Shown piece by piece: positions 36,195-45,172 of a stretch of DNA of 64,000 nt. Each line of letters opens with the position of its first letter. Position 1 is the first letter of the stretch. The stretch spans positions 85,186-149,185 of the forward strand of contig NZ_JACJFM010000010.1 of NCBI RefSeq assembly GCF_014164585.1. Direction: 5' to 3'. Made by a program: the position numbers and the translations under genes. Origin of the DNA: Oceanospirillum sediminis. GTDB taxonomy: Bacteria > Pseudomonadota > Gammaproteobacteria > Pseudomonadales > Halomonadaceae. The notes below the pieces were generated by a model. It was not told where the DNA came from. It worked only from the letters and a program-made list of their open reading frames with translations, and ran no database searches.

Positions 36195-37664
36195 TCAGCC
36201 GACCCGATAGTTCGGCGCTTCTTTGGTGATCTGCACATCGTGAACGTGTGATTCACGCATGCCCGCACCTGTGATCTGTACAAACTGAGGTACAGTACGC
36301 ATCTCTTCGATTGTCGCGCTACCGGTATAACCCATAGAAGAACGCAGACCACCCATCAGCTGGTGAACAATCGCACTCATATGACCTTTGTAAGGTACGC
36401 GGCCTTCGATACCTTCTGGTACCAGTTTCTCTACGCCCGCATTTTTGTCCTGGAAGTAACGGTCACTGGAACCCTGAGCCTGAGACATCGCACCCAGAGA
36501 ACCCATGCCACGGTAGGACTTGTAAGAACGGCCCTGGTACAGTTCGATCTCACCCGGCGCTTCTTCAGTACCTGCCAGCAGACCTCCAACCATGATGACG
36601 CTGGCACCAGCTACAATGGCTTTAGCCAGATCGCCCGAGAAACGAACACCGCCGTCAGCAATCAGAGGGATATCGTATTTTTTCAGCGCTTCTGCCACGT
36701 TAGCTACAGCAGAGATCTGAGGTACACCTACACCGGCAACAATACGTGTGGTACAGATAGAGCCAGGGCCAATACCAACTTTAACTGCATCCGCACCGGC
36801 TTCAGCCAGAGCAATGGCGGCTTCAGCTGTTGCGATGTTGCCACCAATCACCTGAACCTGAGGGTAGGTTTCTTTTACCCAGCGTACGCGGTCGATAACG
36901 CCTTTTGAGTGGCCGTGTGCGGTATCCACCACAATCACATCAACACCGGCTTCAACCAGAGCTGTAACTCGATCAGGCGTTTCTGCACCGGTACCCACCG
37001 CCGCACCCACGCGCAGACGGCCGTCTTCATCTTTACAGGCGTTCGGGTAAGTACGGGCTTTTTCAATGTCTTTAACGGTGACCAGACCCTGCAGATGGAA
37101 TTCATCATCCACGACCAGAATTTTTTCGATACGATGCTGGTGCAGTTTGGCTTTAATATCATCCAGAGATGTGCCTTGTTTCACTGTCACCAGTTTGTCT
37201 TTTGGTGTCATGATATTAGCAACCACATCATCGAGATTTGGCTTGAAGCGGAAGTCACGACTGGTGACGATACCCACCAGTTCATCGCCTTCTACTACAG
37301 GCATACCGGAGAAGCGTGTTTCGCTGGTCAGTTCCAGCAGCTCCTGTACCGTGGTATTTGGCGTAACGGTCACAGGATCTTTTACGATCACACTTTCATG
37401 TTTTTTAACCTGACGCACCTGCTGAGCCTGCTGCGCGATGGTCATGTTTTTATGAATAATACCGATACCACCTTCCTGAGCCATAGCAATCGCCAGACGG
37501 GCTTCAGTGACTGTATCCATCGCGGCAGAAACCAGCGGGATATTCAGGTTGATACCACGGGTAATTCGGGTCTTCAGGCTAACGTCGTTAGGGAGGACGT
37601 CAGAGTAACCTGGAACCAGCAAAACATCATCAAAGGTAAGCGCTTCTTGAGCAATACGTAACAT
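36195..37664 (-). CDS. guaB: Inosine-5'-monophosphate dehydrogenase
   Basis: A 489-residue enzyme oxidising IMP to XMP, the first committed step toward GMP. The catalytic loop [20 protein letters not shown] contains the active-site cysteine, and [11 protein letters not shown] is the phosphate-binding segment. Two CBS domains are inserted at about residues 93-205 ([21 protein letters not shown] and [20 protein letters not shown]). The N-terminus [19 protein letters not shown] is canonical. A sigma-70-like promoter lies 51-79 bases upstream. Divergent from xseA, as in many gammaproteobacteria. Confidence 0.98.
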   Translation of the reverse strand: MLRIAQEALTFDDVLLVPGYSDVLPNDVSLKTRITRGINLNIPLVSAAMDTVTEARLAIAMAQEGGIGIIHKNMTIAQQAQQVRQVKKHESVIVKDPVTVTPNTTVQELLELTSETRFSGMPVVEGDELVGIVTSRDFRFKPNLDDVVANIMTPKDKLVTVKQGTSLDDIKAKLHQHRIEKILVVDDEFHLQGLVTVKDIEKARTYPNACKDEDGRLRVGAAVGTGAETPDRVTALVEAGVDVIVVDTAHGHSKGVIDRVRWVKETYPQVQVIGGNIATAEAAIALAEAGADAVKVGIGPGSICTTRIVAGVGVPQISAVANVAEALKKYDIPLIADGGVRFSGDLAKAIVAGASVIMVGGLLAGTEEAPGEIELYQGRSYKSYRGMGSLGAMSQAQGSSDRYFQDKNAGVEKLVPEGIEGRVPYKGHMSAIVHQLMGGLRSSMGYTGSATIEEMRTVPQFVQITGAGMRESHVHDVQITKEAPNYRVG

Positions 37665-37714
37665 ATTCCGCGAGCCTGCTGAACAGTGAGGGATAAAAAG
37701 AAGATTAACCTGCT

Positions 37715-37743
37715 ATTTTATCCCAAGTTATATTTTCCGTAAA
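37715..37743 (-). promoter_or_regulatory. Predicted guaB promoter
   Basis: On the minus strand TTTACG (37743-37738), a 17-bp spacer and TAAAAT (37720-37715). No PurR-like operator was recognised around it. Confidence 0.5.
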
Positions 37744-37912
37744 CCTGATCTACCATAACTTTTTCTGTTTTCAGTTTCATGAAGGGTGTTTTCCGCTTTT
37801 GTTTCAGATAGATGCCCTATGTCCGGGCTGGGTCCGGTAAACAGAACAGAAAGAGCTGTTAAAATAAAACAGTCATCCGCTTTCAGGATGTTTATATCTG
37901 TTGAGGATGTTT

Positions 37913-39496
37913 ATGTCTGATGTGTTTCCCCTTCGTGCCACGGCTTCTGATCCGGCTGCTGTGAATACCGCTTCATCCGTTCGTCAGGTCGGGCAGTCTG
38001 TGCTGACTGTCTCAGAGCTGAACCGTAAAGTGCGTCAATTGCTGGAAGGTGAGTTTGCCCTGCTGGTGGTGCAGGGTGAGATCTCTAATCTGAGTACGCC
38101 GGGCTCTGGTCATCTTTACTTTACTCTGAAAGATGATAGTAGTCAGGTGCGCTGTGCGATGTTTCGTAATCGGGCGTCTTTACTGGCATTTCGTCCGGCC
38201 AATGGCCAGAAAGTACAGCTACATGCCCGTGTCAGTCTGTATGAAGGGAGAGGAGATTTTCAGCTGATTGCTGAAACGATGGAGGAGCAGGGGCATGGCG
38301 CTCTGATGAGAGCTTACGAAGCCCTGAAGCGACGTTTGAAAGAAGAGGGCTTGTTTGACCGTCAGTATAAAAAGCCTCTGCCGCCTATTCCGAATGTCAT
38401 TGGACTTGTCACCTCACCGACCGGAGCGGCTATCCGGGATATGCTGACCGTACTGAAACGCCGTTTTCCTCTGGCTGAAGTGGTGATCTATCCTGCTGTG
38501 GTTCAAGGGACTGATGCCCCGGATTCCATTGCCAGAGCGATAGAGCTGGCTCATCTGCATGATAAGGCTGATCTGTTGATTGTCGGGCGTGGCGGCGGCA
38601 GTCTGGAAGATTTATGGGCATTTAATGATGAGCGGGTTGCCCGTGCGATCTTTGCGGCTCATATCCCTCTGGTCAGTGCTGTGGGTCATGAATCGGATAT
38701 TACCATTGCAGATTATGTGGCTGATCTGAGAGCACCGACGCCATCGGCAGCCGCTGAGCTGATCAGCCCGGATCTGAGTCAGTGGCAGGACTGGCTGACG
38801 GGCAGTGAAGCTAAACTGGATCAGGCGATGATACGTCGTCTGCGCGAGCAGCAGCAGAAGCTGGATTATCTGGAGCACAGATATCAGCGTTGCTATCAGA
38901 GCTTTCAGCAACAGAAAAACCTGCTCGGTCAGCTGGAGAAACGCCTGAATCTGTCGATAAAACAAGTACTTCAGAAACAGGCGATGAAACTGGAACAGTT
39001 GCAGGGGCGTCTGAAGCATCCGGAAGATGCGCTGAAACATCAGGCGTATCAGTTGGAGCATCTGCAACAGCGGTTGATTCAGGCCGCAGAACGTAATGTC
39101 AGTCAATCCGGGCAAACGCTGCAGTGGCTCAGAAACAGATTGCTGACAGCATCGCCAGAAAAACAGTACCGGCAGGCATATACTGAATTAGATCGTCTGG
39201 AAAAAAATCTGAACCAGAGGATGCAGCAGCAGATGTCCCGGCAACAACAATTACTGGTACAGCTGGTACATCGCCTGAATACTGTCAGCCCGCTATCCAC
39301 TCTGGCCAGAGGATATGCCATAGTAGAGGATACGGATGGGCGAGTGATTCATAACGCCAGTACACAAAAGCCCGGAGACAGCATCAGTGCGCGTCTGGCA
39401 CAAGGCATACTGCACTGTGAAGTCCGCTCTGTGACTGACACAGAAATCAGCAGCGGATTGTCAGGCTTGTCCGGCAAAGATAAGAATGAGGCCTGA
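37913..39496 (+). CDS. xseA: Exodeoxyribonuclease VII large subunit
   Basis: A 527-residue nuclease subunit degrading single-stranded DNA with XseB (not in the window). The N-terminal OB-fold is seen as SVLTVSELNRKVRQLLEGEF and GEISNLSTPGSGHLYFTLKD. The catalytic core includes PNVIGLVTSPTGAAIRDML, GRGGGSLEDLWAFNDERVARAI and AVGHESDITIADYVADLRAP. A long helical region rich in Gln and Leu follows (about 290-450), then the C-terminal beta segment with LARGYAIV. The ATG at 37913 is chosen because GAGG lies six bases upstream; in-frame TTG/ATG codons at 37901 and 37907 precede it. Confidence 0.96.
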   Translation: MSDVFPLRATASDPAAVNTASSVRQVGQSVLTVSELNRKVRQLLEGEFALLVVQGEISNLSTPGSGHLYFTLKDDSSQVRCAMFRNRASLLAFRPANGQKVQLHARVSLYEGRGDFQLIAETMEEQGHGALMRAYEALKRRLKEEGLFDRQYKKPLPPIPNVIGLVTSPTGAAIRDMLTVLKRRFPLAEVVIYPAVVQGTDAPDSIARAIELAHLHDKADLLIVGRGGGSLEDLWAFNDERVARAIFAAHIPLVSAVGHESDITIADYVADLRAPTPSAAAELISPDLSQWQDWLTGSEAKLDQAMIRRLREQQQKLDYLEHRYQRCYQSFQQQKNLLGQLEKRLNLSIKQVLQKQAMKLEQLQGRLKHPEDALKHQAYQLEHLQQRLIQAAERNVSQSGQTLQWLRNRLLTASPEKQYRQAYTELDRLEKNLNQRMQQQMSRQQQLLVQLVHRLNTVSPLSTLARGYAIVEDTDGRVIHNASTQKPGDSISARLAQGILHCEVRSVTDTEISSGLSGLSGKDKNEA

Positions 39497-39534
39497 TAGC
39501 CAGGTCGTCAGTCAGAAAGACACAGGGGTAGAAT

Positions 39535-40470
39535 ATGGGAACTGCGATTGGAATCACAGGACGAGCAAAGCGGGCCAGCTGGATAGCTGCGCTTTCAACC
39601 GCCCTGCTCAGCTTGCCGCTACAGGCTGACTATAATCCCAGAGTCAGTCCGGAACCGGGCGGTGTCGCAGTAATTGAGCTGCCGAACTCCATTGGAGAAG
39701 GAACGCCTGAAGTCTATTTTCGTGGCCAGCGTGTATATACTATGAACCGGGCTTATAACCAGAAAAGTGATGATCGTTGGGTCGCCTGGATTGGCCTGTC
39801 ACAGAATCTGGCGGCTGGTAAACACACCGTACAGATACGCCAGCCTGGCGGACGCAACCGCAATGTCTATCTGGATGTGGTGGCACCGGAACAGAATGTA
39901 GTGAAACGTATTGTCAGCAACGGCAAACTCAGAACTGGCCTGACCCCGTCACAGGAAAACCGTATTCGCCAGGAAAAGGCGATGATCGATTCCATTATTA
40001 AAGGCTGGCAGGGAACCGGTGCCCCGGACAAGCGCCCCTTTATCCACCCCACCAGTGGCGGCGACCTGATCAAGCCGTTTGGTCAGCGGGTATTTTACAA
40101 TAATGAGATGATTTTTAATCAGAATGGTATAGACCTGAGTGGTCAGCGGGTGCTGGCTCCGGCTGATGGCCGTATTGTGATGATCAAAGACCTGTTCTAT
40201 GAAGGTACGCATGTCATCATCGATCACGGCGGCGGTTTATTTACCCAGTACAGCCACCTGGCCCGAGTGAACTTCCGTACCCGTCAGGGCCAGGCAGTCA
40301 AGCGTGGTGAAGAGATTGGTAAAATCGGGCGATCAGGGCATCAGATTATTCTGGGTAAAAGTTTTGCTGCCCCTCTGAAAACGCCGATGCTGCACTGGCG
40401 TGTCAGCCTGAACGGCGTTTATGTGAATCCGGAGCTATTCCTGGATAAAGCAGAAACCAAAAGTTACTGA
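39535..40470 (+). CDS. M23/LytM family protein with substituted active-site residues
   Basis: A 311-residue protein with an N-terminal signal-like helix (about 14-31), hence envelope-located. Residues about 40-125 form a beta-rich domain (RVSPEPGGVAVIELPNSIGE). A LytM domain spans about 175-300. Active LytM enzymes need H-x3-D, a distal His, and H-x-H. Here the first ligand is Gln196 (QNGID, Asp200 kept), the YSHL histidine His241 is kept, and the last motif is MLH (Met285 replaces His; His287 kept). It is therefore probably not an endopeptidase and may act like EnvC or NlpD, whose degenerate LytM domains activate amidases. The ATG follows AGGGG, 38 bases after xseA. Confidence 0.85.
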   Translation: MGTAIGITGRAKRASWIAALSTALLSLPLQADYNPRVSPEPGGVAVIELPNSIGEGTPEVYFRGQRVYTMNRAYNQKSDDRWVAWIGLSQNLAAGKHTVQIRQPGGRNRNVYLDVVAPEQNVVKRIVSNGKLRTGLTPSQENRIRQEKAMIDSIIKGWQGTGAPDKRPFIHPTSGGDLIKPFGQRVFYNNEMIFNQNGIDLSGQRVLAPADGRIVMIKDLFYEGTHVIIDHGGGLFTQYSHLARVNFRTRQGQAVKRGEEIGKIGRSGHQIILGKSFAAPLKTPMLHWRVSLNGVYVNPELFLDKAETKSY

Positions 40471-40600
40471 TCCTTTTCAGCGCCGGGCTGAATTCAATAT
40501 CTGATGCTATTGCGTGTTGAGTTATTGTTTAACTCCGGTTGTCAGACAGGTCCATCCGGGTGATTAATCCGCAGGACCTGCTGTTTTTTCATATCCGTGA

Positions 40601-42553
40601 TTAATTCCAGTGAGCTTCGTGCTCTCTGGGATGAAACTCCAGTGTCCGGCCATCGGCACATAACTGTACTACTCTTTCTGGCTGGCCATCTGCTGTCAGC
40701 TCTACCAGTCCGATTCCTGCGGCATTCAACAGCCGTTCCCCCGGATCTGCGGAATCAGGTTTTCTGGGGATAATGCGCATTTTCCGACGTTTGGTAAACC
40801 AGTTCAGTGGCGATACCGGACTGTAGAGCCAGCGATTTAAACGATCAAAGCTGGTCAGCAGTTTGTCAGGGAACTCATTTTTCAGGCCACTGCTGGTGAT
40901 CTGCCAGATATCCTGATCACGTTTATCACCCCGCAGTTCAACGTCATACACAAATGAGTAATGTACATCGCCGGACAGAATAACAAAGTGTTTCGGGGTG
41001 TTCACATGGCGGAAGATATTCATCATTCCGTAAGCAGCACCAGAATGAGCCATCCAGTTTTCAGCATCGACCATCAGAGGTTTACCACACCAGGTAAAGA
41101 TCTTCTGCACTGCCTCGATCAGCTTAACACCGAAGACTGGTGCCGGAGAGACCAGTACCACGGCATCCAGCCCCATCAGACGATGTTGCAGATCGGTCAG
41201 TGCTTCCCAGTCCATCAGGCCAGATGGCTTATTAACACTTTTCTCCGAACGCCAGCGATGGGTTCGGGTATCCAGCACCATCAGCACGGGTTGAGTATCC
41301 CACTGATAATGCCAGTGGCCGAAACGATACAGCTCTGTAATGGCCAGATCATGCAGGCTGCTGCCTGGGGCGCTCAGGCTTTGTTGTACCTGTGTCATCA
41401 ATTTTTCCGGGTACTGTTCCGGGGAGTTTCCCCAGCCCTGACAGATCAGATACCCCAGTAGCGCATTACCAATAATCCGGCGGGAGAACAGGTGCTCATA
41501 GGCGGTCTGTTCCCAGCCTGCGGTCAGGTTCCAGTCATCGGTTATATCGTGATCATCAAACATCATGGCAACTGGCAGATGTGCCATCACCCGGCGCACC
41601 TGTCCCAGATGACCAACAAAGGCTTTAATGGCCCGATGTTCCTGATAAAAGCGCTCTTTAATACTGTCATTCAGGCCCGGAATCTCTGGCATATCGCCTC
41701 GTTCAGCGGTATCCATACACTCCCAGCCTGCCGGTGACCACACCAGCAGATACATTCCCAGTACCTCACCCAGAGATACCAGATGATTGTGGGCCGTATC
41801 TGTAGTGAAAACCGGTTTGCGCACACCTTCAAACATCTTTTTACGCACATCCTTTCCCGGACGGCTTAAAGGCAGCAGATTTTCCCGTTCATAATAGCTG
41901 GGGCGAGTCTGGTGCAGCTGATTCGTATCTTCCAGCTCGGCATCGGGCAGGGTTTCTACGGGTAATTCCAATTTGTTTAGTAACTGATGAATGGCATTGA
42001 GCATAGGGCCTGCTACGTCATCGGCATAGATCTGGTCGCCGCTCATCATTAACAGTGCTGGCCATTGATCGGGTTGCTGTAACCGCTCTGCCAGATGCTC
42101 ATCCGCACGTACCAGACCATCCCCGCTATCGTGATGGGGTTTGCGGCAAGAGCCATGCAGCAGCTTATCCAGCGCACTGCGCAGTACAAAGCCGGGAGTA
42201 TCTTTACCAGGATAACACAGATCCGGTGCCCAGTGTCGCCAGTTCATCCACTCCTGATTTGACTGACTCTCATCCATCAGCTCCAGCTGATAACCGATCC
42301 AGCAATCCTGAGGCAGAGGCTGTGACAGAGGTAGATCTATCATATAAAAGAACAGCTTTTCACCGGCTTTCAGAACCCGGCAGGCATCTGTCAGCACGGG
42401 CTGATCAATAAAACGAGCGCTGCCATTCTCAGGCAGTAATGTCAGACGCAATTGAACGGTGGACGTTGTTGCCAGCCAGAAAGTCAGGCGCTCGGGTGTT
42501 AATCGGCGAAGAATCGGGCCAGCCAGAACCAGAGGTAGTGAACTATCGGGCAT
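40601..42553 (-). CDS. PhoD-like metallophosphatase family protein
   Basis: About 650 residues from the ATG at 42551-42553 (AAGGA eight bases upstream; an in-frame TTG at 42580 is disfavoured). The metal-binding motifs of the PhoD-like class are visible in order: MSGDQIYADD (about 170-179), MFDDHDITDDWN (about 330) and LSGDVHYSFVYDVEL (about 523). There is no signal peptide or Tat motif, so unlike secreted PhoD it is probably cytoplasmic. Phosphodiester or phosphomonoester hydrolysis is expected; the substrate is unknown. It is convergent with the LytM gene and monocistronic. Confidence 0.85.
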   Translation of the reverse strand: MPDSSLPLVLAGPILRRLTPERLTFWLATTSTVQLRLTLLPENGSARFIDQPVLTDACRVLKAGEKLFFYMIDLPLSQPLPQDCWIGYQLELMDESQSNQEWMNWRHWAPDLCYPGKDTPGFVLRSALDKLLHGSCRKPHHDSGDGLVRADEHLAERLQQPDQWPALLMMSGDQIYADDVAGPMLNAIHQLLNKLELPVETLPDAELEDTNQLHQTRPSYYERENLLPLSRPGKDVRKKMFEGVRKPVFTTDTAHNHLVSLGEVLGMYLLVWSPAGWECMDTAERGDMPEIPGLNDSIKERFYQEHRAIKAFVGHLGQVRRVMAHLPVAMMFDDHDITDDWNLTAGWEQTAYEHLFSRRIIGNALLGYLICQGWGNSPEQYPEKLMTQVQQSLSAPGSSLHDLAITELYRFGHWHYQWDTQPVLMVLDTRTHRWRSEKSVNKPSGLMDWEALTDLQHRLMGLDAVVLVSPAPVFGVKLIEAVQKIFTWCGKPLMVDAENWMAHSGAAYGMMNIFRHVNTPKHFVILSGDVHYSFVYDVELRGDKRDQDIWQITSSGLKNEFPDKLLTSFDRLNRWLYSPVSPLNWFTKRRKMRIIPRKPDSADPGERLLNAAGIGLVELTADGQPERVVQLCADGRTLEFHPREHEAHWN

Positions 42554-42685
42554 CGCATCATCCTTTATATTGGCAATCAACCATGATTAAACCATGAGAT
42601 GAAGTAGGTGGTCAGCATAAAATCAGTAAATTCACGGGGTTATCGGGTTTTCGCTCAGGATTAACTAGCATGGGAATGCAAAAAG

Positions 42686-42706
42686 GCCGCCTGATGTTCA
42701 GGCGGC
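42686..42706 (-). terminator. Terminator of the outer-membrane protein gene
   Basis: GCCGCCTGA (42686-42694) and TCAGGCGGC (42698-42706) over a 3-base loop. On the minus strand a TTTTT run follows, giving a textbook terminator for the gene ending at 42761. Confidence 0.9.
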
Positions 42707-42760
42707 AAGGCTCATACAACAAGTGTAAATCACCTGAAGGAGTAGAAAGGAATAGCAGTG

Positions 42761-43585
42761 TTAAAAAACTTTAGTCAGAGACAGTCTTAGCTGATGCCCT
42801 TCAAAAGTATCTGTTGTTGAATATTCTTTATAGGCGGCCACATTAATACCTGCCATGTACTGAGGCCAAAAATAACCGCCTTCAATTCCTAGTGCATGTC
42901 GTTCGGCAGTCCCTTTACCCTGCTCCCAGTCAGAGTAACCGGCCAAACCAATTTCTACGCCATTATCCAGCTTATAGCCCAGGCCGTATTCCATCAAAAA
43001 ACTATCTTCTACGTCGTTATCATCAGCTATTTCATAGCGTGATAACACACTAAGAGAATACGTTTTGCTGTTATCCAGATACAGAGTTCCGCCCAGTGTT
43101 AACATTAGCTCGCTATAGCCCTTACCTGCTGCTGCCGCGCCTTTATCTTGGCCGGTTGGGCTCCAAATACCGGCACCCACCACAGAATCCCAGTTGTCAC
43201 CGTGCCAGCTTAAAGCTCCGCCAGCAAAGAAGTCGCCCAGCCCGGTATAGTCATCCTTCACCATATTGCCTATATTCAGATCGGTACTGACCATCGGTAG
43301 AATAGTTTCTAGCAACAGTTCACCATCCAGAATCTTTTCTTCTGTTACCCAGATCAACCTATGCGCGATAGCATTGACGGTCACTTCACTGTTATTTGGC
43401 AGGTTATCCGCATCATCAGCGTTATAATGTACGCCGTAGGCTTTGTAATACATCCCAGGGCCTGGCGCTGAAGCCGCCTTAATTGCTTCAATGCCTGGCA
43501 CATAGTGTTGATTCGCCTGAGCCGATAAAGACCCGGCAAGTAATAAAGGAAGAATGAGAGCATTTTTTTTATTGTTATATTTCAT
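42761..43585 (-). CDS. Outer-membrane protein of the meta-pathway transporter family (Phenol_MetA_deg)
   Basis: A 274-residue exported protein. A signal peptide (ALILPLLLAGSLSAQA) is followed by a beta-rich body alternating aromatic and polar residues, ending in the C-terminal aromatic LRLSLTKVF typical of outer-membrane barrels. The motifs GPGMYYKAYGVHYNADDADN and GLGDFFAGGALSWHGDNWDSVVGAGIW match the family associated with meta-cleavage gene clusters, thought to pass hydrophobic aromatics. It is divergent from the LysR gene, and an ATAC-N7-GTAT operator lies between them, so it should be induced together with the catechol operon. The AGGTGAGG site precedes the ATG. Confidence 0.87.
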   Translation of the reverse strand: MKYNNKKNALILPLLLAGSLSAQANQHYVPGIEAIKAASAPGPGMYYKAYGVHYNADDADNLPNNSEVTVNAIAHRLIWVTEEKILDGELLLETILPMVSTDLNIGNMVKDDYTGLGDFFAGGALSWHGDNWDSVVGAGIWSPTGQDKGAAAAGKGYSELMLTLGGTLYLDNSKTYSLSVLSRYEIADDNDVEDSFLMEYGLGYKLDNGVEIGLAGYSDWEQGKGTAERHALGIEGGYFWPQYMAGINVAAYKEYSTTDTFEGHQLRLSLTKVF

Positions 43586-43671
43586 GTGATTTCCTCACCT
43601 TTTACATTTTGATAGTGCACTTCAAATAATATGGAACAGACACAGTACCGTAGTCAGCTTATTACTTTCTA

Positions 43672-43708
43672 ATACCATTGAAATCATAGATTGATACCTT
43701 TAAGGTAT
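43672..43708 (-). promoter_or_regulatory. LysR operator (ATAC-N7-GTAT) upstream of the outer-membrane protein gene
   Basis: ATACCTT-T-AAGGTAT (43694-43708) is a perfect dyad of the BenM/CatM-type consensus ATAC-N7-GTAT. A second half-site ATACC starts 22 bp away at 43672, on the side of the minus-strand gene. This recognition-site plus activation-site layout is repeated at 51624-51660. Confidence 0.75.
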
Positions 43709-43772
43709 TATTCAGGCATTGGAAATATAGGCTTAAAACCAAGCTGGAACCCAGGATTGACTCAGGTGCAAT

Positions 43773-44687
43773 ATGGATCTACGTAAGCTGAAATACTTTG
43801 AGGCGGTGGCCGAAGAGAAACATATTGGCCGGGCAGCAAAGCTGTTACATATCTCTCAGCCACCATTAACCCGACAAATTCATCAGCTGGAAGAAGAGCT
43901 GGATGTTGTGCTGTTCAATCGTACACCTAAAGGGATGGAGCTGACCGATGCCGGTGAACTGTTTCGACAGGAAGTCAAAAATATTTTTGCCCTGATTGAC
44001 CAGGCGACGGAGCGCACTCAGAAAGCAGGTCGAGGAGAGTTGGGCCGCCTGGACATTGCAACATTTGGCTCTGGTATTCTGGATTCTATCCCCCAAGTGC
44101 TACTTGCCTTTAAAAAAGCTTATCCGGAGGTCAGTATCGTACTGCACCAGATGGACAAAGGAGAGCAAATTAAAGCTCTTAGACAAAAACGTATCAGTTT
44201 GGGGTTTAACCGGATCCTGTCCCCTTTGCCGGATATTCGCTCAGAGCTGGTGACAACAGAAGCGCTGCTATTGGCCGTCAACACCAGTGACTCTATGGCA
44301 AATATGACTCATGTACCCTTTGATAGTCTAAGAGATAAGCCCCTCATTCTTTATCCGACAAGCAACCGTCCCAGCTTTGTGGATAAAATTTATCGGCTCT
44401 GCCAGCTATCGGGTTTCAGTCCGGTTGTTTCTCAGGAGGTCGGTGATGCAGTCACAGCCGTAGCCCTGGTTGCCAGTGGCTTTGGTTCATGCATCGTACC
44501 GGAGTCCGCTACTGTGCTGAGCTTACCCGGTGTAATTTATAAACCCTTTATTAATGCCCCGGACGAATCCTCTGTAGATCTTAGCTGTATATACAGAAAA
44601 GGCGATAACTCGCCTCTGTTAAAAGCTTTTCTGAAGATAGTGATTCATTACAGAATGCAAAATAGCAAACAGGTTGTCACAAGGTAG
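43773..44687 (+). CDS. LysR family regulator of the catechol cluster (CatR/BenM-like)
   Basis: A 304-residue regulator whose N-terminus MDLRKLKYFEAVAEEKHIGR and helix-turn-helix AAKLLHISQPPLTRQIHQLE are typical of the CatM/BenM/CbnR subgroup of LysR proteins that govern aromatic degradation. The effector domain starts near 90 (GRLDIATFGSGILDSIPQVL). It sits between its two likely targets: the outer-membrane protein gene (divergent) and the meta-cleavage operon (convergent 3' end). Both targets carry the same ATAC-N7-GTAT operator. Meta-pathway clusters are more often run by XylR/DmpR or XylS proteins, so the pairing is notable. The inducer is presumably a ring-cleavage intermediate, by inference. 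Confidence 0.92.
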   Translation: MDLRKLKYFEAVAEEKHIGRAAKLLHISQPPLTRQIHQLEEELDVVLFNRTPKGMELTDAGELFRQEVKNIFALIDQATERTQKAGRGELGRLDIATFGSGILDSIPQVLLAFKKAYPEVSIVLHQMDKGEQIKALRQKRISLGFNRILSPLPDIRSELVTTEALLLAVNTSDSMANMTHVPFDSLRDKPLILYPTSNRPSFVDKIYRLCQLSGFSPVVSQEVGDAVTAVALVASGFGSCIVPESATVLSLPGVIYKPFINAPDESSVDLSCIYRKGDNSPLLKAFLKIVIHYRMQNSKQVVTR

Positions 44688-44701
44688 CGTGACAACCTGT
44701 T
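44668..44701. terminator. 13-bp hairpin containing the LysR stop codon
   Basis: AACAGGTTGTCAC (44668-44680) pairs perfectly with 44689-44701; the LysR TAG (44685-44687) lies in the loop. It separates the convergent LysR and ferredoxin genes. No T-run follows, so it may block read-through or protect 3' ends rather than act as a classical terminator. Confidence 0.55.
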
Positions 44702-44722
44702 CCGGGTGATATTCAAAGTAGA

Positions 44723-45046
44723 TCAGACCGAGTCTCGCGCTCTGGTCATCACTTGCGACATTTTGCCGATAATTTCGATATTCAGATCACTGCGCGGATA
44801 GATCCGGCAGGCCAACACACGACCGTCCTGTTCTTCTTCTGCGCTAATATGGCTGCGACTCATCACTTTGCTGCGATAATCGCCCTCTAGTACATGAACC
44901 TTACAGATACCACAGCCACCACCACGACAGCCCAGAGGAATGCCTTTTATCCCCAGCCGGGCCATACCGTGTAGAACTGATTCATCGTTATTACAACAAA
45001 AACTCTCACCCTGTTGTGTCAGCTCGATCTTATAGCGTTCAGTCAT
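44723..45046 (-). CDS. Plant-type 2Fe-2S ferredoxin (XylT/DmpQ-like)
   Basis: A 107-residue ferredoxin with the cluster ligands Cys40, Cys45, Cys48 (LGCRGGGCGICKV) and Cys80 (VLACRIYP). In xyl and dmp operons the equivalent protein re-reduces the active-site iron of catechol 2,3-dioxygenase after oxidation. Here it is the last gene of the run rather than next to the dioxygenase, and is separated from the aldolase by 126 bases with a hairpin. Good AAGGAAA site. Function inferred from family and cluster. Confidence 0.9.
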   Translation of the reverse strand: MTERYKIELTQQGESFCCNNDESVLHGMARLGIKGIPLGCRGGGCGICKVHVLEGDYRSKVMSRSHISAEEEQDGRVLACRIYPRSDLNIEIIGKMSQVMTRARDSV

Positions 45047-45112
45047 AAGGGTTTCCTTATGGGGTTAAGCTACTGAGTGTAAGCTAAGCGCCCAAACATA
45101 AATGAGTCGACA

Positions 45113-45137
45113 TTTTCCGGTCGGAGTGACCGGAAAA
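45113..45137. repeat. 10-bp inverted repeat between aldolase and ferredoxin genes
   Basis: TTTTCCGGTC (45113-45122) and GACCGGAAAA (45128-45137) over a 5-base loop. It may partly attenuate transcription into the ferredoxin gene or stabilise the upstream message. There is no clear T-run on the minus strand. Confidence 0.5.
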
Positions 45138-45172
45138 CGTGAGGTTTATGCTGAAAATGGCCGTACAGCGGC

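Noticed and set aside
36363..37661. Long open frames antisense to guaB
   Set aside because: Compositional shadows of a highly expressed gene; low-complexity His/Phe/Thr-rich products without family resemblance.
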